Below, piece by piece: positions 55,819 through 63,689 of a stretch of DNA of 64,000 bases. The position numbers and the translations under genes were made by a program. The notes under the pieces are model-generated. The model was not told the DNA's origin. It made no database searches and saw only the letters and a list, made by a program, of their open reading frames with translations. The stretch is from NCBI GenBank assembly GCA_963836355.1, contig CAWIJO010000028.1, positions 124,001 to 188,000 of the forward strand, given 5' to 3'. Within the stretch, counting starts at the first letter, position 1, and each line of letters opens with the position of its first letter. This DNA is from Palsa-506 sp963836355. Its GTDB lineage: Bacteria; Actinomycetota; Actinomycetes; Streptosporangiales; Streptosporangiaceae.

Positions 55819-58623
55819 CTAGATCGCCTGTCCCGAGTTCCTGCCTGCCGGGCGGGTCCACGTGTCAGGGTTGCGCTGATGATCAGGTGGCGGCCGGAGC
55901 CGGCCGGCCCGGGATCGCCGGGCGAGGAGCTTGCCGAGTTCCCACAGCGCCAGGAGCGCGATGGCGGGCAGCAGCGCCCAGGCGAATTGCCGCAGGTTGA
56001 GCTGGGCTGTTCCCAGCAGCCGCTCGAAGACATCCATCTGGGTGACCAGCACGGCCAGGGCGAATTCCCCGAGCATCGCCCAGTTCATCTGCTTGCTGTC
56101 GAAGCTGGCGGTCGTCAGCACCGTGCCGGTCTCGCTGCGGCATTCCAGCGCGGCCACGATCAGGCAGAGCGCGAAGGACGTGAACGCGATCGAGTTACCG
56201 ATTGCGGTGCTGCCGAAGTGAGATGTCCCGAGCTGGATGAGCAACAGCAGCCCGATGGTGATGGCCAGCCCGGCGAGCCCGACCGTCACTATCACCGGCC
56301 TGGTGAGCACCGACTCGCCCCTGGGGCGTGGCATGCGCGCCATGAGGCCCGGGCTTTCCCGGTCGAAGCCGAGCGCGAACCCGAATGGGGCGTTGACGAA
56401 GAAGTGGATCCACAGCACCTGCGCAGGCGTGAACGGCTCGCCGGCGGCGATGTTGAACAGGGCCGCGCCCAGGAACGTCAGGACGAAAACCACCAGCAGC
56501 ACCAGCACGAAGCGGATGTACTTGGTGAGGTTGTCGTAGATCTTGCGGCCCTGCCGGACCGCGAACACGATCGTGGCGAAATTGTCATCGGACAAGATCA
56601 TCCGGCCGGCGTTCTTGGCCACTTCCGTGCCAGTGCCCATGGCGATCCCGATGTCGGCCGCCTTGATCGCCGGCGCGTCGTTGACGCCATCGCCGGTCAT
56701 GGCTACCACTTCACCGGTCTTCTTCAGCGTGTCCGCGAGAAGCACCTTGTGCTCCGGCGCGACTCGGCCGACCACGCCGATGCTGCCAATGCGGGCCAGC
56801 CGCTCGGATTCCGGCAGGGCGGCGAAGTCGGCCCCCAGGATGGCCTCGCCGCCGATGCCGACCTGTCTGGCGATGGCCGCGCCGGTGATCACGTCGTCGC
56901 CGGTCACCATGCGGACCCGGATGCGGGCCGCCTGGGCGGCGGCCACCGCGGCCGTGGACTCGTCCCGGGGCGGGTCGACCATCCCGACCAGGCTGGTCAT
57001 CTGCAGATGGGTGACGTAGCCGAGCAGGTCGCCGCCCGGGTCGAAGCCGGCCGGATCGAGGTCACGAGTGGCGGCGGCCATGACCCGGCGGCCTGCGGCC
57101 TCCATGCGTTCCATGTGCGCGTTCGCTCGCTTGCTCAGGCCGGCATCCCACGGGATGCTGACGCCGCCCGACAATGCCGTCGCCGCGCGAGCCATCACCG
57201 CGGGCGCCGCGCCCTTGACGAAGCACCGCACCACCGGGCGTCCGGAGGCGTCGGCGGCCGTGTGGAAGGTGGCCATCATCTTGTACCTCGGGTCAAAGGG
57301 CAGCGTGGCCAGCCGCGGGAGGTTGTCGCGGGTGGCGTCGATGTCCAGGCCGGCCTTGTGGCCCAGCACGAGCAGGGCCCCCTCGGTAGGATCGCCGACC
57401 ACCTTGCCGTCGACGAGCCGGGCATCGCTGGCGACAACAAAGGGCAGGATCGCGTCATCGATCGTGGCCGTGGAGCCAGCGGCGTGATGGACCTTGCCCT
57501 CCAGGCCGTACCCGATGCCGGAGATTGTGTAGCGGTCGGTCGGGTGCACCACCTCGACGGCGGTCATCTGGTTCATCGTCAGCGTGCCGGTCTTGTCCGA
57601 GTTGATCGCCGAGGTGAAACCCAGCGTCTCGACCGAGGGAAGGTCTTTCACGATCGCGTTCCGCTTGGCCAGGTCGACACCGCCGAGCGACAAGATCGTC
57701 TGCGTCACCGTGGGCAGCGCCTCGGGGATAGCCGCGATGGCGAGCGAGACGGCGCTGACGAACAACGCGTCCCACGCCTGACCGCGGCTGCGGCCCAGCG
57801 CGAACATCACGATCATCGTCAGGCCCGCCGCCGCCGCGATCCACAGAGTGAGCCGGTTGAGCTCCCTGGTCAGAGGCGATTCTTCCGTGGCCGTGGCCGA
57901 CAGCATCCCGGATATCTTCCCCAGCTCGGTGCCAGCGCCCGTGCCGGTGACGATCACCGTGCCGCTGCCGTGCGTGACCGGCGTGTTCATGAACGCCATA
58001 TTCGCCTGGTCACCCGGGCCCAGCTGATCACCAGACAACGTCACGGCGTCCTTGGCCGCCGGGGTGCTCTCCCCGGTCAGCGCCGACTCATCGATCTGCA
58101 AGGCGCTGGCCTCGATGATCCGGCCGTCGGCCGGGACCTGATCCCCGGCCGTGATGAGCACGACGTCGCCGACGACCAGCTGCTCGGCCGGGATCTTTGC
58201 CTCGGCGCCGTCGCGCCGCACCCGGGCGGTTGCCTTCATCATCGACTTCAGCGCGTTCATCGCGCTCTCGGCCTTGCCCTCCTGGCGCAGGCCGACAACC
58301 GCGTTCAGTACCGTCAGCAGCACCAGCAGGGCCGCGGTGCTCCACTCCTTGATCACCAGCGACACGACCGCCGCCGCGACCAGGATGATCTGCATGTAGG
58401 CGCGGTATTCCTCGAGATACCGGCGCCAGCCCGGTGTCGGCTTCTCCTCCGGTAGCGCGTTCGGCCCGTTCGCGCTCAGCAGCTCGGCCGCCCGCGCAGC
58501 CGTCAGCCCAACGGCCGGATCGACGTCGAGCGCCGCGGTCACCTCATCCGGGGAGCGCGAGTACCAGTCCTGGCCCGCCGTGACTGGCTGCCCCGAGGCG
58601 TCAGCTTGCACCGTCATGTTCAT
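55819..58623 (-). CDS. P-type cation-transporting ATPase, P2A-like fold with unusual ion site
   Basis: A 934-residue P-type pump. The cation N-domain begins DWYSRSPDEVTAALDVDP; actuator TGES at 183-186; M4 AAIPEALPTVTQTI (E301); phosphorylation site NSDKTGTLTM (D343); KGAAPAV nucleotide site; MTGDGVNDAPAIKAADIGIAMG hinge. It has ten hydrophobic spans and no N-terminal metal-binding domain. In M5 and M6 the Ca2+-liganding residues of SERCA are absent (IRFVLVLLVVFVLTFL; HFFVNAPFGFALGFD), so the ion is unclear. ATG start with TTGGAGGC. It follows PPK2 by 29 nt and precedes SulP by 52 nt. Confidence 0.93.
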   Translation of the reverse strand: MNMTVQADASGQPVTAGQDWYSRSPDEVTAALDVDPAVGLTAARAAELLSANGPNALPEEKPTPGWRRYLEEYRAYMQIILVAAAVVSLVIKEWSTAALLVLLTVLNAVVGLRQEGKAESAMNALKSMMKATARVRRDGAEAKIPAEQLVVGDVVLITAGDQVPADGRIIEASALQIDESALTGESTPAAKDAVTLSGDQLGPGDQANMAFMNTPVTHGSGTVIVTGTGAGTELGKISGMLSATATEESPLTRELNRLTLWIAAAAGLTMIVMFALGRSRGQAWDALFVSAVSLAIAAIPEALPTVTQTILSLGGVDLAKRNAIVKDLPSVETLGFTSAINSDKTGTLTMNQMTAVEVVHPTDRYTISGIGYGLEGKVHHAAGSTATIDDAILPFVVASDARLVDGKVVGDPTEGALLVLGHKAGLDIDATRDNLPRLATLPFDPRYKMMATFHTAADASGRPVVRCFVKGAAPAVMARAATALSGGVSIPWDAGLSKRANAHMERMEAAGRRVMAAATRDLDPAGFDPGGDLLGYVTHLQMTSLVGMVDPPRDESTAAVAAAQAARIRVRMVTGDDVITGAAIARQVGIGGEAILGADFAALPESERLARIGSIGVVGRVAPEHKVLLADTLKKTGEVVAMTGDGVNDAPAIKAADIGIAMGTGTEVAKNAGRMILSDDNFATIVFAVRQGRKIYDNLTKYIRFVLVLLVVFVLTFLGAALFNIAAGEPFTPAQVLWIHFFVNAPFGFALGFDRESPGLMARMPRPRGESVLTRPVIVTVGLAGLAITIGLLLLIQLGTSHFGSTAIGNSIAFTSFALCLIVAALECRSETGTVLTTASFDSKQMNWAMLGEFALAVLVTQMDVFERLLGTAQLNLRQFAWALLPAIALLALWELGKLLARRSRAGRLRPPPDHQRNPDTWTRPAGRNSGQAI

Positions 58624-58652
58624 GCCTCCAACCCGGATATCCGCTAGCCCGG

Positions 58653-59891
58653 CTAGCTCTTGGCCCGGGCACGGCTCGGCCGTGAGGTCGCCTGTGCCGG
58701 CTGGCCCGGGGTGGTTGCGCCGCTACGGGCCCGGCTTGCTCCCGGGGCCGGCCGCGCCGCCCCGTCCTGGCTGGTCGTCCTGCTCCGGGCCCGCTTTGCC
58801 CTGGCCGGCTGACCCCGGCTCTCGTCAGGCCGATGCCCGTCCCCGGCAGCCTGGCTGGCCTCTGCCTTGGCTGCTGCCTTTTCGCTGGCTGCTGCCTTCC
58901 TCCTGGCCCTTGCCTTGGCCTCTGCCTTGGCCTCTGCCTTGGCCGCGGCCTTGGCCTCCTTGGCTGCGAACGGGTCGGCTGGGGCACCCTTGGGCGCCTG
59001 GGCCTCAAGTTCACCCTTGACCACGAGCAGCTCCTGACGCCGGTCCGCGGTCACCTCCGGGTACTGCGGATCGATCCCGATCAGGGTGTGGGCGAGCACC
59101 GCTGCCGCGCAGACGCGCGCGAACCACTTATGGTCCGCCGGTATCACATACCAAGGCGCCCAGCGCGTGCTGGTGGCCGACAGCATCTCCGAGAAAGCCT
59201 TCTGATAGTCGTCCCACCGCTGGCGCTCCCGGACATCAGCCGCGGAGAACTTCCAGTTCTTCTCCGGCAGGTCGAGCCGCTTGAAGAACCGGGTCCGCTG
59301 CTCCTCCTTCGACAGGTTCAAGAACAGCTTGACGACCTTGAACCCGTTGTCGGACAGGTAACGCTCCCAGTCGTTGATCTCCCGGTAACGCCGCTCCCAT
59401 ACTCCCTTGCCCTTCGCATCGGCCGACAGTTTCTGGCGGTCGAGAAGTTCCGGATGCACCCGCACCACCAGGACCTCCTCGTAGTGGGACCGGTTGAAGA
59501 TCCCGATGTCCCCGCGTGCGGGCAGCCGGCAGGCATACCGCCACAGGAAATCGTGGTCCAGCTCCTCCGCCGAGGGCACCTTGAAGCCGCTGACCTTAAC
59601 GCCCTGCGGGTTCACCCCGCTCATCACATGGCGTATCGTCCCGTCCTTGCCCCCGGCGTCCAGCGCCTGCAGACAAACCAGCACCCCATAGGTGTCCTGG
59701 GCGGCCAGCCGCCGCTGGTAGTCAGCCAGCAGCGCGACACCGGTCTGCAGCAGTTCCTTGCCGTCCTTCTTCTTCAAAAAGCCCGCCCTGTAGCCCGGGT
59801 CGAAATCCTTGGCCAGGTTCACCTTCGACTCCGGCTTGACCCGCAGCGGCTCGATCAGCTCCGCGATACGCTTCGCCCTCTTGTCAGCCAT
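58653..59891 (-). CDS. Polyphosphate kinase 2 (PPK2) family kinase with basic C-terminal tail
   Basis: A 412-residue protein. Residues 1-295 are the PPK2 kinase, which moves phosphate between polyphosphate and nucleotides. It has Walker A-like LQALDAGGKDGTIRHV (74-89), Walker B-like IGIFNRSHYEEVLVVRVHPE (129-148), and lid residues in EEQRTRFFKRL. The FNRSHYEE block suits class III/I members that phosphorylate AMP or ADP; class is not certain. Residues about 305-412 form a Lys/Ala/Arg/Glu-rich, histone H1-like tail (AKEAKAAAKAEAKAEAKA, then Arg/Pro/Ser-rich) not needed for catalysis. The ATG at 59891 has GGAGGTACC upstream. It is preceded by the DUF7144 gene (63 nt) and followed by the P-type ATPase. 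Confidence 0.94.
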   Translation of the reverse strand: MADKRAKRIAELIEPLRVKPESKVNLAKDFDPGYRAGFLKKKDGKELLQTGVALLADYQRRLAAQDTYGVLVCLQALDAGGKDGTIRHVMSGVNPQGVKVSGFKVPSAEELDHDFLWRYACRLPARGDIGIFNRSHYEEVLVVRVHPELLDRQKLSADAKGKGVWERRYREINDWERYLSDNGFKVVKLFLNLSKEEQRTRFFKRLDLPEKNWKFSAADVRERQRWDDYQKAFSEMLSATSTRWAPWYVIPADHKWFARVCAAAVLAHTLIGIDPQYPEVTADRRQELLVVKGELEAQAPKGAPADPFAAKEAKAAAKAEAKAEAKARARRKAAASEKAAAKAEASQAAGDGHRPDESRGQPARAKRARSRTTSQDGAARPAPGASRARSGATTPGQPAQATSRPSRARAKS

Positions 59892-59954
59892 CGCCGGTAC
59901 CTCCTTTCCAGATTGGGGCAAGCGCAGGCTCGGTGCTGCCCGCCGACTGCCGCG

Positions 59955-60341
59955 CTACGCCGCTTCGGCCTTGCCTCCGTAAGCGGCGAGCGCGTAAATA
60001 ACGAGGGCGCCGATGGCAATGTAGGTCAGCGACCAGATCGGATAATAGGGCATCCACCAGATGGCACTGATGCACCCGATAGCACCGGCCGTTATCCCGA
60101 CCCACCGGCCCGCCTGCGACCCGCTGAGCACCAGGAACGCGCACACGATGAGCACGGCTGCCACAACGAGATAGACCCAGCCGTAAGTCTTGAGGCTATG
60201 CCCGAAGATCGCACCCTGGAGATTCTCCGGCAATACCCCGTGATAGCTGAAAGCCCAGATAGCGTCGAAGATCCGCATGATGCCCGCCATGCCCAGCACG
60301 ATGGCCGCGAACATTACCCACCCTCCACCACGCCTATCCAT
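59955..60341 (-). CDS. DUF7144 family membrane protein
   Basis: A 128-residue protein with four hydrophobic helices (WVMFAAIVLGMAGIMRIFDA, YGWVYLVVAAVLIVCAFLVL, WVGITAGAIGCISAIWWM, WSLTYIAIGALVIYALAAY). The pattern GG(W/V)xxFAAI...RxxDA...WGW/YGW...LLxG...ARW belongs to the actinobacterial DUF7144 family. Function unknown. The ATG at 60341 has GAGGAAGGGAACG ahead of it. The frame is open further upstream but without similarity. Promoter-proximal gene of the operon; the 22-bp dyad lies 141 nt upstream. Confidence 0.85.
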   Translation of the reverse strand: MDRRGGGWVMFAAIVLGMAGIMRIFDAIWAFSYHGVLPENLQGAIFGHSLKTYGWVYLVVAAVLIVCAFLVLSGSQAGRWVGITAGAIGCISAIWWMPYYPIWSLTYIAIGALVIYALAAYGGKAEAA

Positions 60342-60594
60342 GGTCGTTCCCTTCCTCAGGACGCAACTATTGCGCTCTTGGCGCGCGACGAACACAGTGC
60401 GGCATATCGACGCGTGACCGTCGTCTGCTCCCGCTCCTGTACGAGACGCTTTTCCAGATCCTGTTCCAGCCGTCTCGGGGGTGTCCTCACCCATCCGAGG
60501 GTGATCCCGCTCGCTCCGGCGGCTTCGGCGGTCATGACAGCGCTGCTTGCCGGGCAGGCCGCACAGCAGAATCGGGCCGCACCGCAGAACGATC
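60342..60594. other. 253-nt leader of the DUF7144 operon
   Basis: No gene. On the minus strand it carries the 22-bp dyad (60483-60504), then an imperfect inverted repeat GAGACG...CGTCTC over the next 40 nt, and the ribosome site before 60341. It lies immediately past the LAL regulator's stop codon. Confidence 0.6.
60483..60504 (-). promoter_or_regulatory. 22-bp dyad, copy 1: candidate LAL-regulator operator
   Basis: On the minus strand this contains CACCCTCGGATGGGTG (arms CACCC and GGGTG, 6-nt spacer) within an exact 22-bp match to 63337-63358. It stands 141 nt upstream of the DUF7144 start, in gene direction. Confidence 0.7.
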
Positions 60595-63231
60595 TCAGAG
60601 CAGACGCAGATCGACTGCCCGCTCAATGGCCTCCGAGCGCGACGCCACCCCGAGCTTCTGGTAGACCGACCGGAGGTGGGTCTTTACCGTGTTGCGCGAA
60701 ATGTAGAGGCTGGCTGCCATCTGCAGGTAGGTGCTGGTCGGCAGGAGCTTCAGGATCCGCAGCTCGGCAGCGGTCAGTGGCTCAACAAGCACGCCACGGG
60801 ACCGGGCGGTGTCCGCCTGGGCGGCGCGCACCTCGAGGGCCGCAACGATCAGCTGCGCCATGAACAGGTCCGGTTGCATTCGTGTCGAATGCCCGACCAG
60901 GTAACTCGTCACCTCGGGTGCGGTCGTGACGACCGTGTTGAGGAAGCCCTCGCGACGGGCTGCTAGGAGGACGCCGCCCACGATGCTCGCGGTCATGGGG
61001 TCGCTCCGCCCGATCGCGGCCGCGGCCAGGAGTATCTGGCGCACCAGCGCGCGCCGCGGCGTCAAGTCACCCAGCGACGGCACCTGCAGGTATTCCTGCG
61101 CGGCGTGGTGATCGCCGGAAGCAAGCGCGACCCTGGCCAGCATTAGGTCCCGGCGGGCTGCGGGTAGCCCGCTGGCCAGCTCAATAGGGGCGCGCAGATC
61201 GCCGAGCGACAGGCGCATAAGCGCCTCAAGCTCATCGGCCCTCGCCAGCAGAACCGACCCGGTCCCGGCCAGGACGAGACGTGCTGCATCAATAGTCGTC
61301 AGCGCTTCGCGGACCTGCCCGCGAGAGGCCCAGATCCCGGCGCGGTCGAGCAGCGCGAGGAATTCAAAGATGGGCCGCCGCCGCTCCGCTATCGTGAGCA
61401 CTCGCTCGGCGAGTTGCTCCGCGGTATCGAGGTCCCGCCGCTCAAGCGCGAGGCCAGCCAGGACGCGCAGGTAATCCACAGCGAAAAAATGCTGATCGAA
61501 TCCCAGTCGGCGCGCATCCTCGCCGGCGGCCCTGGCGGCCTTGGCGGCTTCAGCGAGGCGGCCGGACTCGTACCACGCCAGCGCCCGTGCACTAGGCACC
61601 AGCACCAGCTTGGCCGGTTCGGTAAGCTCGGGCATCGCCAGGGCCGCCGCAGCCTCGCGCTCCACTGCCTGGAAGTCTTCCAGGCATGGATATATGCGCA
61701 GGAGGATCAACGGGACGGCGGCGTTCCACTCGTCCTGGAGCCGCGTCCGCTCCTGGATGGCCCGCGCGGCGAGCGCCTCACCCACGGCCTCGTCTAGCTG
61801 GCCGATCTGAGCATGGTGAAATGACCGCATCGCCGCGAGCCGGGCCGCCAGCCTCGATTCGGGCAGGATCGGCGGCTGGACGCGATCTAGCAGGTCAAGG
61901 TACTCGCCGCCGCGGGCCGCATGACCCGACAGCAGCAGGTCGGTTGCCAGGGCCAGCAGCCGGTCGGGGGCATCCGCAAGCAACGATGGATCGACCGTGC
62001 TGAGATCCAGCGCCGCCGGAATCGCCGGGTCATGCAGGAAGTCGGTCACGACCCGGTCTTGCAGGAGGGCCAGCGCCCGGTCGGCCTGCTGCGCCGCCAG
62101 GAAGTGGCGGGCCGCACGCCGCATGTCACCGGCTGACTCGAACCATTCGGCCGCCCGCAACTGGAGCGCCTGCTCACGGGCCCGGTCCCTGACACGCAGC
62201 TCAGCGCGCAGTAGCTGGCGCACCAGATGGTGGTACCGGAAACTCGTCCGCTCATCATCGACTGCCACCATGAACAAATTGGCCGCGTCAATGCTGCGCA
62301 GCAGCGCCGCCGCGTCCGGCCTGCCAGTGACGGCTACGCATGCGCCGATAGTTAGCTCGCCGAGAACAGCGGTGTCGAGCATGAACTGGACAACTTCAGG
62401 CGGCTGCTGCTCAAGGACTTCAGAGATAAAGTATTCGGCGATCGCGTGGCTGCGGACGTCCAGCGCCCGCGCCGCCCGCACCGGGTCCCTGGCGCCGCGA
62501 AGCGACAGCGCCGCCATCTGCAGCGCCGCAGGCCACCCCTCAATGCGCTGATGCAGCAGGGCCAGGTCAGCAGCGGCGACCTTCACGCCAAAGCGCGCCA
62601 GCAGATCGCTGCTCTCGGCCAGGGAGAAATACAGGTCACGGTCGCGTAGCTCGCATAGCTCACCCGACATCCGCAGCCTGTGCAGCCGCAGCGGAGGCTC
62701 GACTCGGCTGGCCAGCACCAGCTGGGCGGCCTCGGCCGGCCAGCGCTCGACAAGATCGGTCATGTTCCTGGCGGCCGCTGCCGCCGCAGTATGGAAGTCG
62801 TCCACGATGATCGCCGACCCAGCGGGCAGCTTCGCAGCGTCGTTCGCGATGGACGCGGTGACGTCGGCCGACATAACACCATCCATCGCCAGCAGGTCTG
62901 CGGCGTCGGCGCCGAACCCCGGCGCCACAGCCCTGGGGGCCTCGATGAAGCCGGCCCAGAAGCGGACCGGGTCAGCGTCAGCCCCATCGCATGACAGCCA
63001 TGAAGTCACGCCAGGTGGTCTGGCCGCTGCCCAACTCGACAGCAGCACACTCTTACCTGCACCGGCCGACCCCACAACCATTGTCAAGCGCTGGCCAGCC
63101 CCCGACGTCAGCCGGTCATGCAGCACGAACCTTGTGACCAGCGTGGCCGGCAGCGTCGTGGGCCGGAACTTCGCCATGGCAAACCGCGCGCCCAGTGAGG
63201 CGCCGCGCTCAGTCGTCGCGTCGTCGGCCAC
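60595..63231 (-). CDS. LAL-type (MalT-like) LuxR-family transcriptional regulator
   Basis: An 878-residue signal-transduction ATPase with regulator output. An N-terminal NTPase module has Walker A VVGSAGAGKS (52-61), Walker B SAIIVDDFHTA, a VLASRVEPPL sensor-like block and a winged helix (ALLHQRIEGWPAALQMAALSL). A long TPR-like helical region (about 330-790) includes ARHFLAAQQADRALALLQDR. The C-terminal LuxR HTH (LTAAELRILKLLPTSTYLQM, then SRNTVKTHLRSVYQKLGV) binds DNA. MalT proteins need ATP and an inducer to activate promoters. GTG start with GGGAGAGG. Its own promoter region holds one copy of the dyad. Confidence 0.93.
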   Translation of the reverse strand: MADDATTERGASLGARFAMAKFRPTTLPATLVTRFVLHDRLTSGAGQRLTMVVGSAGAGKSVLLSSWAAARPPGVTSWLSCDGADADPVRFWAGFIEAPRAVAPGFGADAADLLAMDGVMSADVTASIANDAAKLPAGSAIIVDDFHTAAAAAARNMTDLVERWPAEAAQLVLASRVEPPLRLHRLRMSGELCELRDRDLYFSLAESSDLLARFGVKVAAADLALLHQRIEGWPAALQMAALSLRGARDPVRAARALDVRSHAIAEYFISEVLEQQPPEVVQFMLDTAVLGELTIGACVAVTGRPDAAALLRSIDAANLFMVAVDDERTSFRYHHLVRQLLRAELRVRDRAREQALQLRAAEWFESAGDMRRAARHFLAAQQADRALALLQDRVVTDFLHDPAIPAALDLSTVDPSLLADAPDRLLALATDLLLSGHAARGGEYLDLLDRVQPPILPESRLAARLAAMRSFHHAQIGQLDEAVGEALAARAIQERTRLQDEWNAAVPLILLRIYPCLEDFQAVEREAAAALAMPELTEPAKLVLVPSARALAWYESGRLAEAAKAARAAGEDARRLGFDQHFFAVDYLRVLAGLALERRDLDTAEQLAERVLTIAERRRPIFEFLALLDRAGIWASRGQVREALTTIDAARLVLAGTGSVLLARADELEALMRLSLGDLRAPIELASGLPAARRDLMLARVALASGDHHAAQEYLQVPSLGDLTPRRALVRQILLAAAAIGRSDPMTASIVGGVLLAARREGFLNTVVTTAPEVTSYLVGHSTRMQPDLFMAQLIVAALEVRAAQADTARSRGVLVEPLTAAELRILKLLPTSTYLQMAASLYISRNTVKTHLRSVYQKLGVASRSEAIERAVDLRLL

Positions 63232-63419
63232 GACACCTCTCCCGCAGTTCCCCGCCCATAGGCGGCAGCCACAGGCCCGGTCCGTTCCTGATTGTAGGGT
63301 GAAGCACGATCGCGGGCCAGGCTGCCAGGTCCGGGGTCACCCTCGGATGGGTGAGGACGCAGACTCAGCCCTCAGGCACGCTGGAGGCACGCTGAACCAG
63401 CAGACCGCGAGGCGTCACT
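63232..63419. promoter_or_regulatory. 188-nt divergent promoter region, LAL regulator / 73-aa gene
   Basis: The region lies between the leftward LAL gene and the rightward small gene. It contains the second 22-bp dyad (63337-63358) and two copies of an AGGCACGCTG element (63376 and 63387). Confidence 0.6.
63337..63358 (+). promoter_or_regulatory. 22-bp dyad, copy 2: candidate LAL-regulator operator
   Basis: Contains CACCCTCGGATGGGTG; an exact 22-bp match, in the opposite strand sense, to 60483-60504. It sits 61 nt before the 73-aa gene and 105 nt from the LAL start. Confidence 0.72.
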
Positions 63420-63641
63420 TTGGTGCGACCACATACGTATGAGATCATTTTCAAGGGCCAGGCGGGCACCACGCTACGCGCGGAATTCGACGACTGCGAG
63501 GTCACCACGGGCCCGGGCACGACAACCCTTCGCGCCGAGCTGCCAGATCAGGCAGCCCTCTGCGGGCTCGTACTCCGGATCACCGGCCTCGGGCTTGAAG
63601 TCCTCCACTTGCATATCGTGGCGCCGCCACCCGGGCAATGA
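63420..63641 (+). CDS. Small conserved actinobacterial protein, unknown function
   Basis: A 73-residue protein (start MVRPHTYEIIFKGQAGTTLR, end GLEVLHLHIVAPPPG). A beta-alpha-beta-like pattern is visible: YEIIFKG, LRAEFDDCEV, TTTLRAELPDQAALCGLVL, RITGLGLEVLHLHIV. Short proteins with this 'Y.I...G..L..F.......G.T.L.....DQAAL.G.L.RI..LGL.L' pattern occur widely in actinobacteria, often near regulators, with no known function. GTG start at 63420; only a weak GAGG site precedes it. It lies 61 nt from a copy of the 22-bp dyad. Confidence 0.75.
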   Translation: MVRPHTYEIIFKGQAGTTLRAEFDDCEVTTGPGTTTLRAELPDQAALCGLVLRITGLGLEVLHLHIVAPPPGQ

Positions 63642-63689
63642 TTGATCTCGCGCAGATCGGGGCGCACCCGGGAGGGTCAGGAGCAGGTA

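Noticed and set aside
55780..58455. 891-codon rightward frame antisense to the P-type ATPase
   Set aside because: His/Gln/Arg/Gly-rich composition typical of the antisense of a GC-rich gene; the opposite strand carries all ATPase motifs.
58833..60863. 676-codon rightward frame antisense to PPK2 and DUF7144
   Set aside because: No domain, low-complexity start created by the antisense of the Lys/Ala tail, and it crosses three supported leftward genes.
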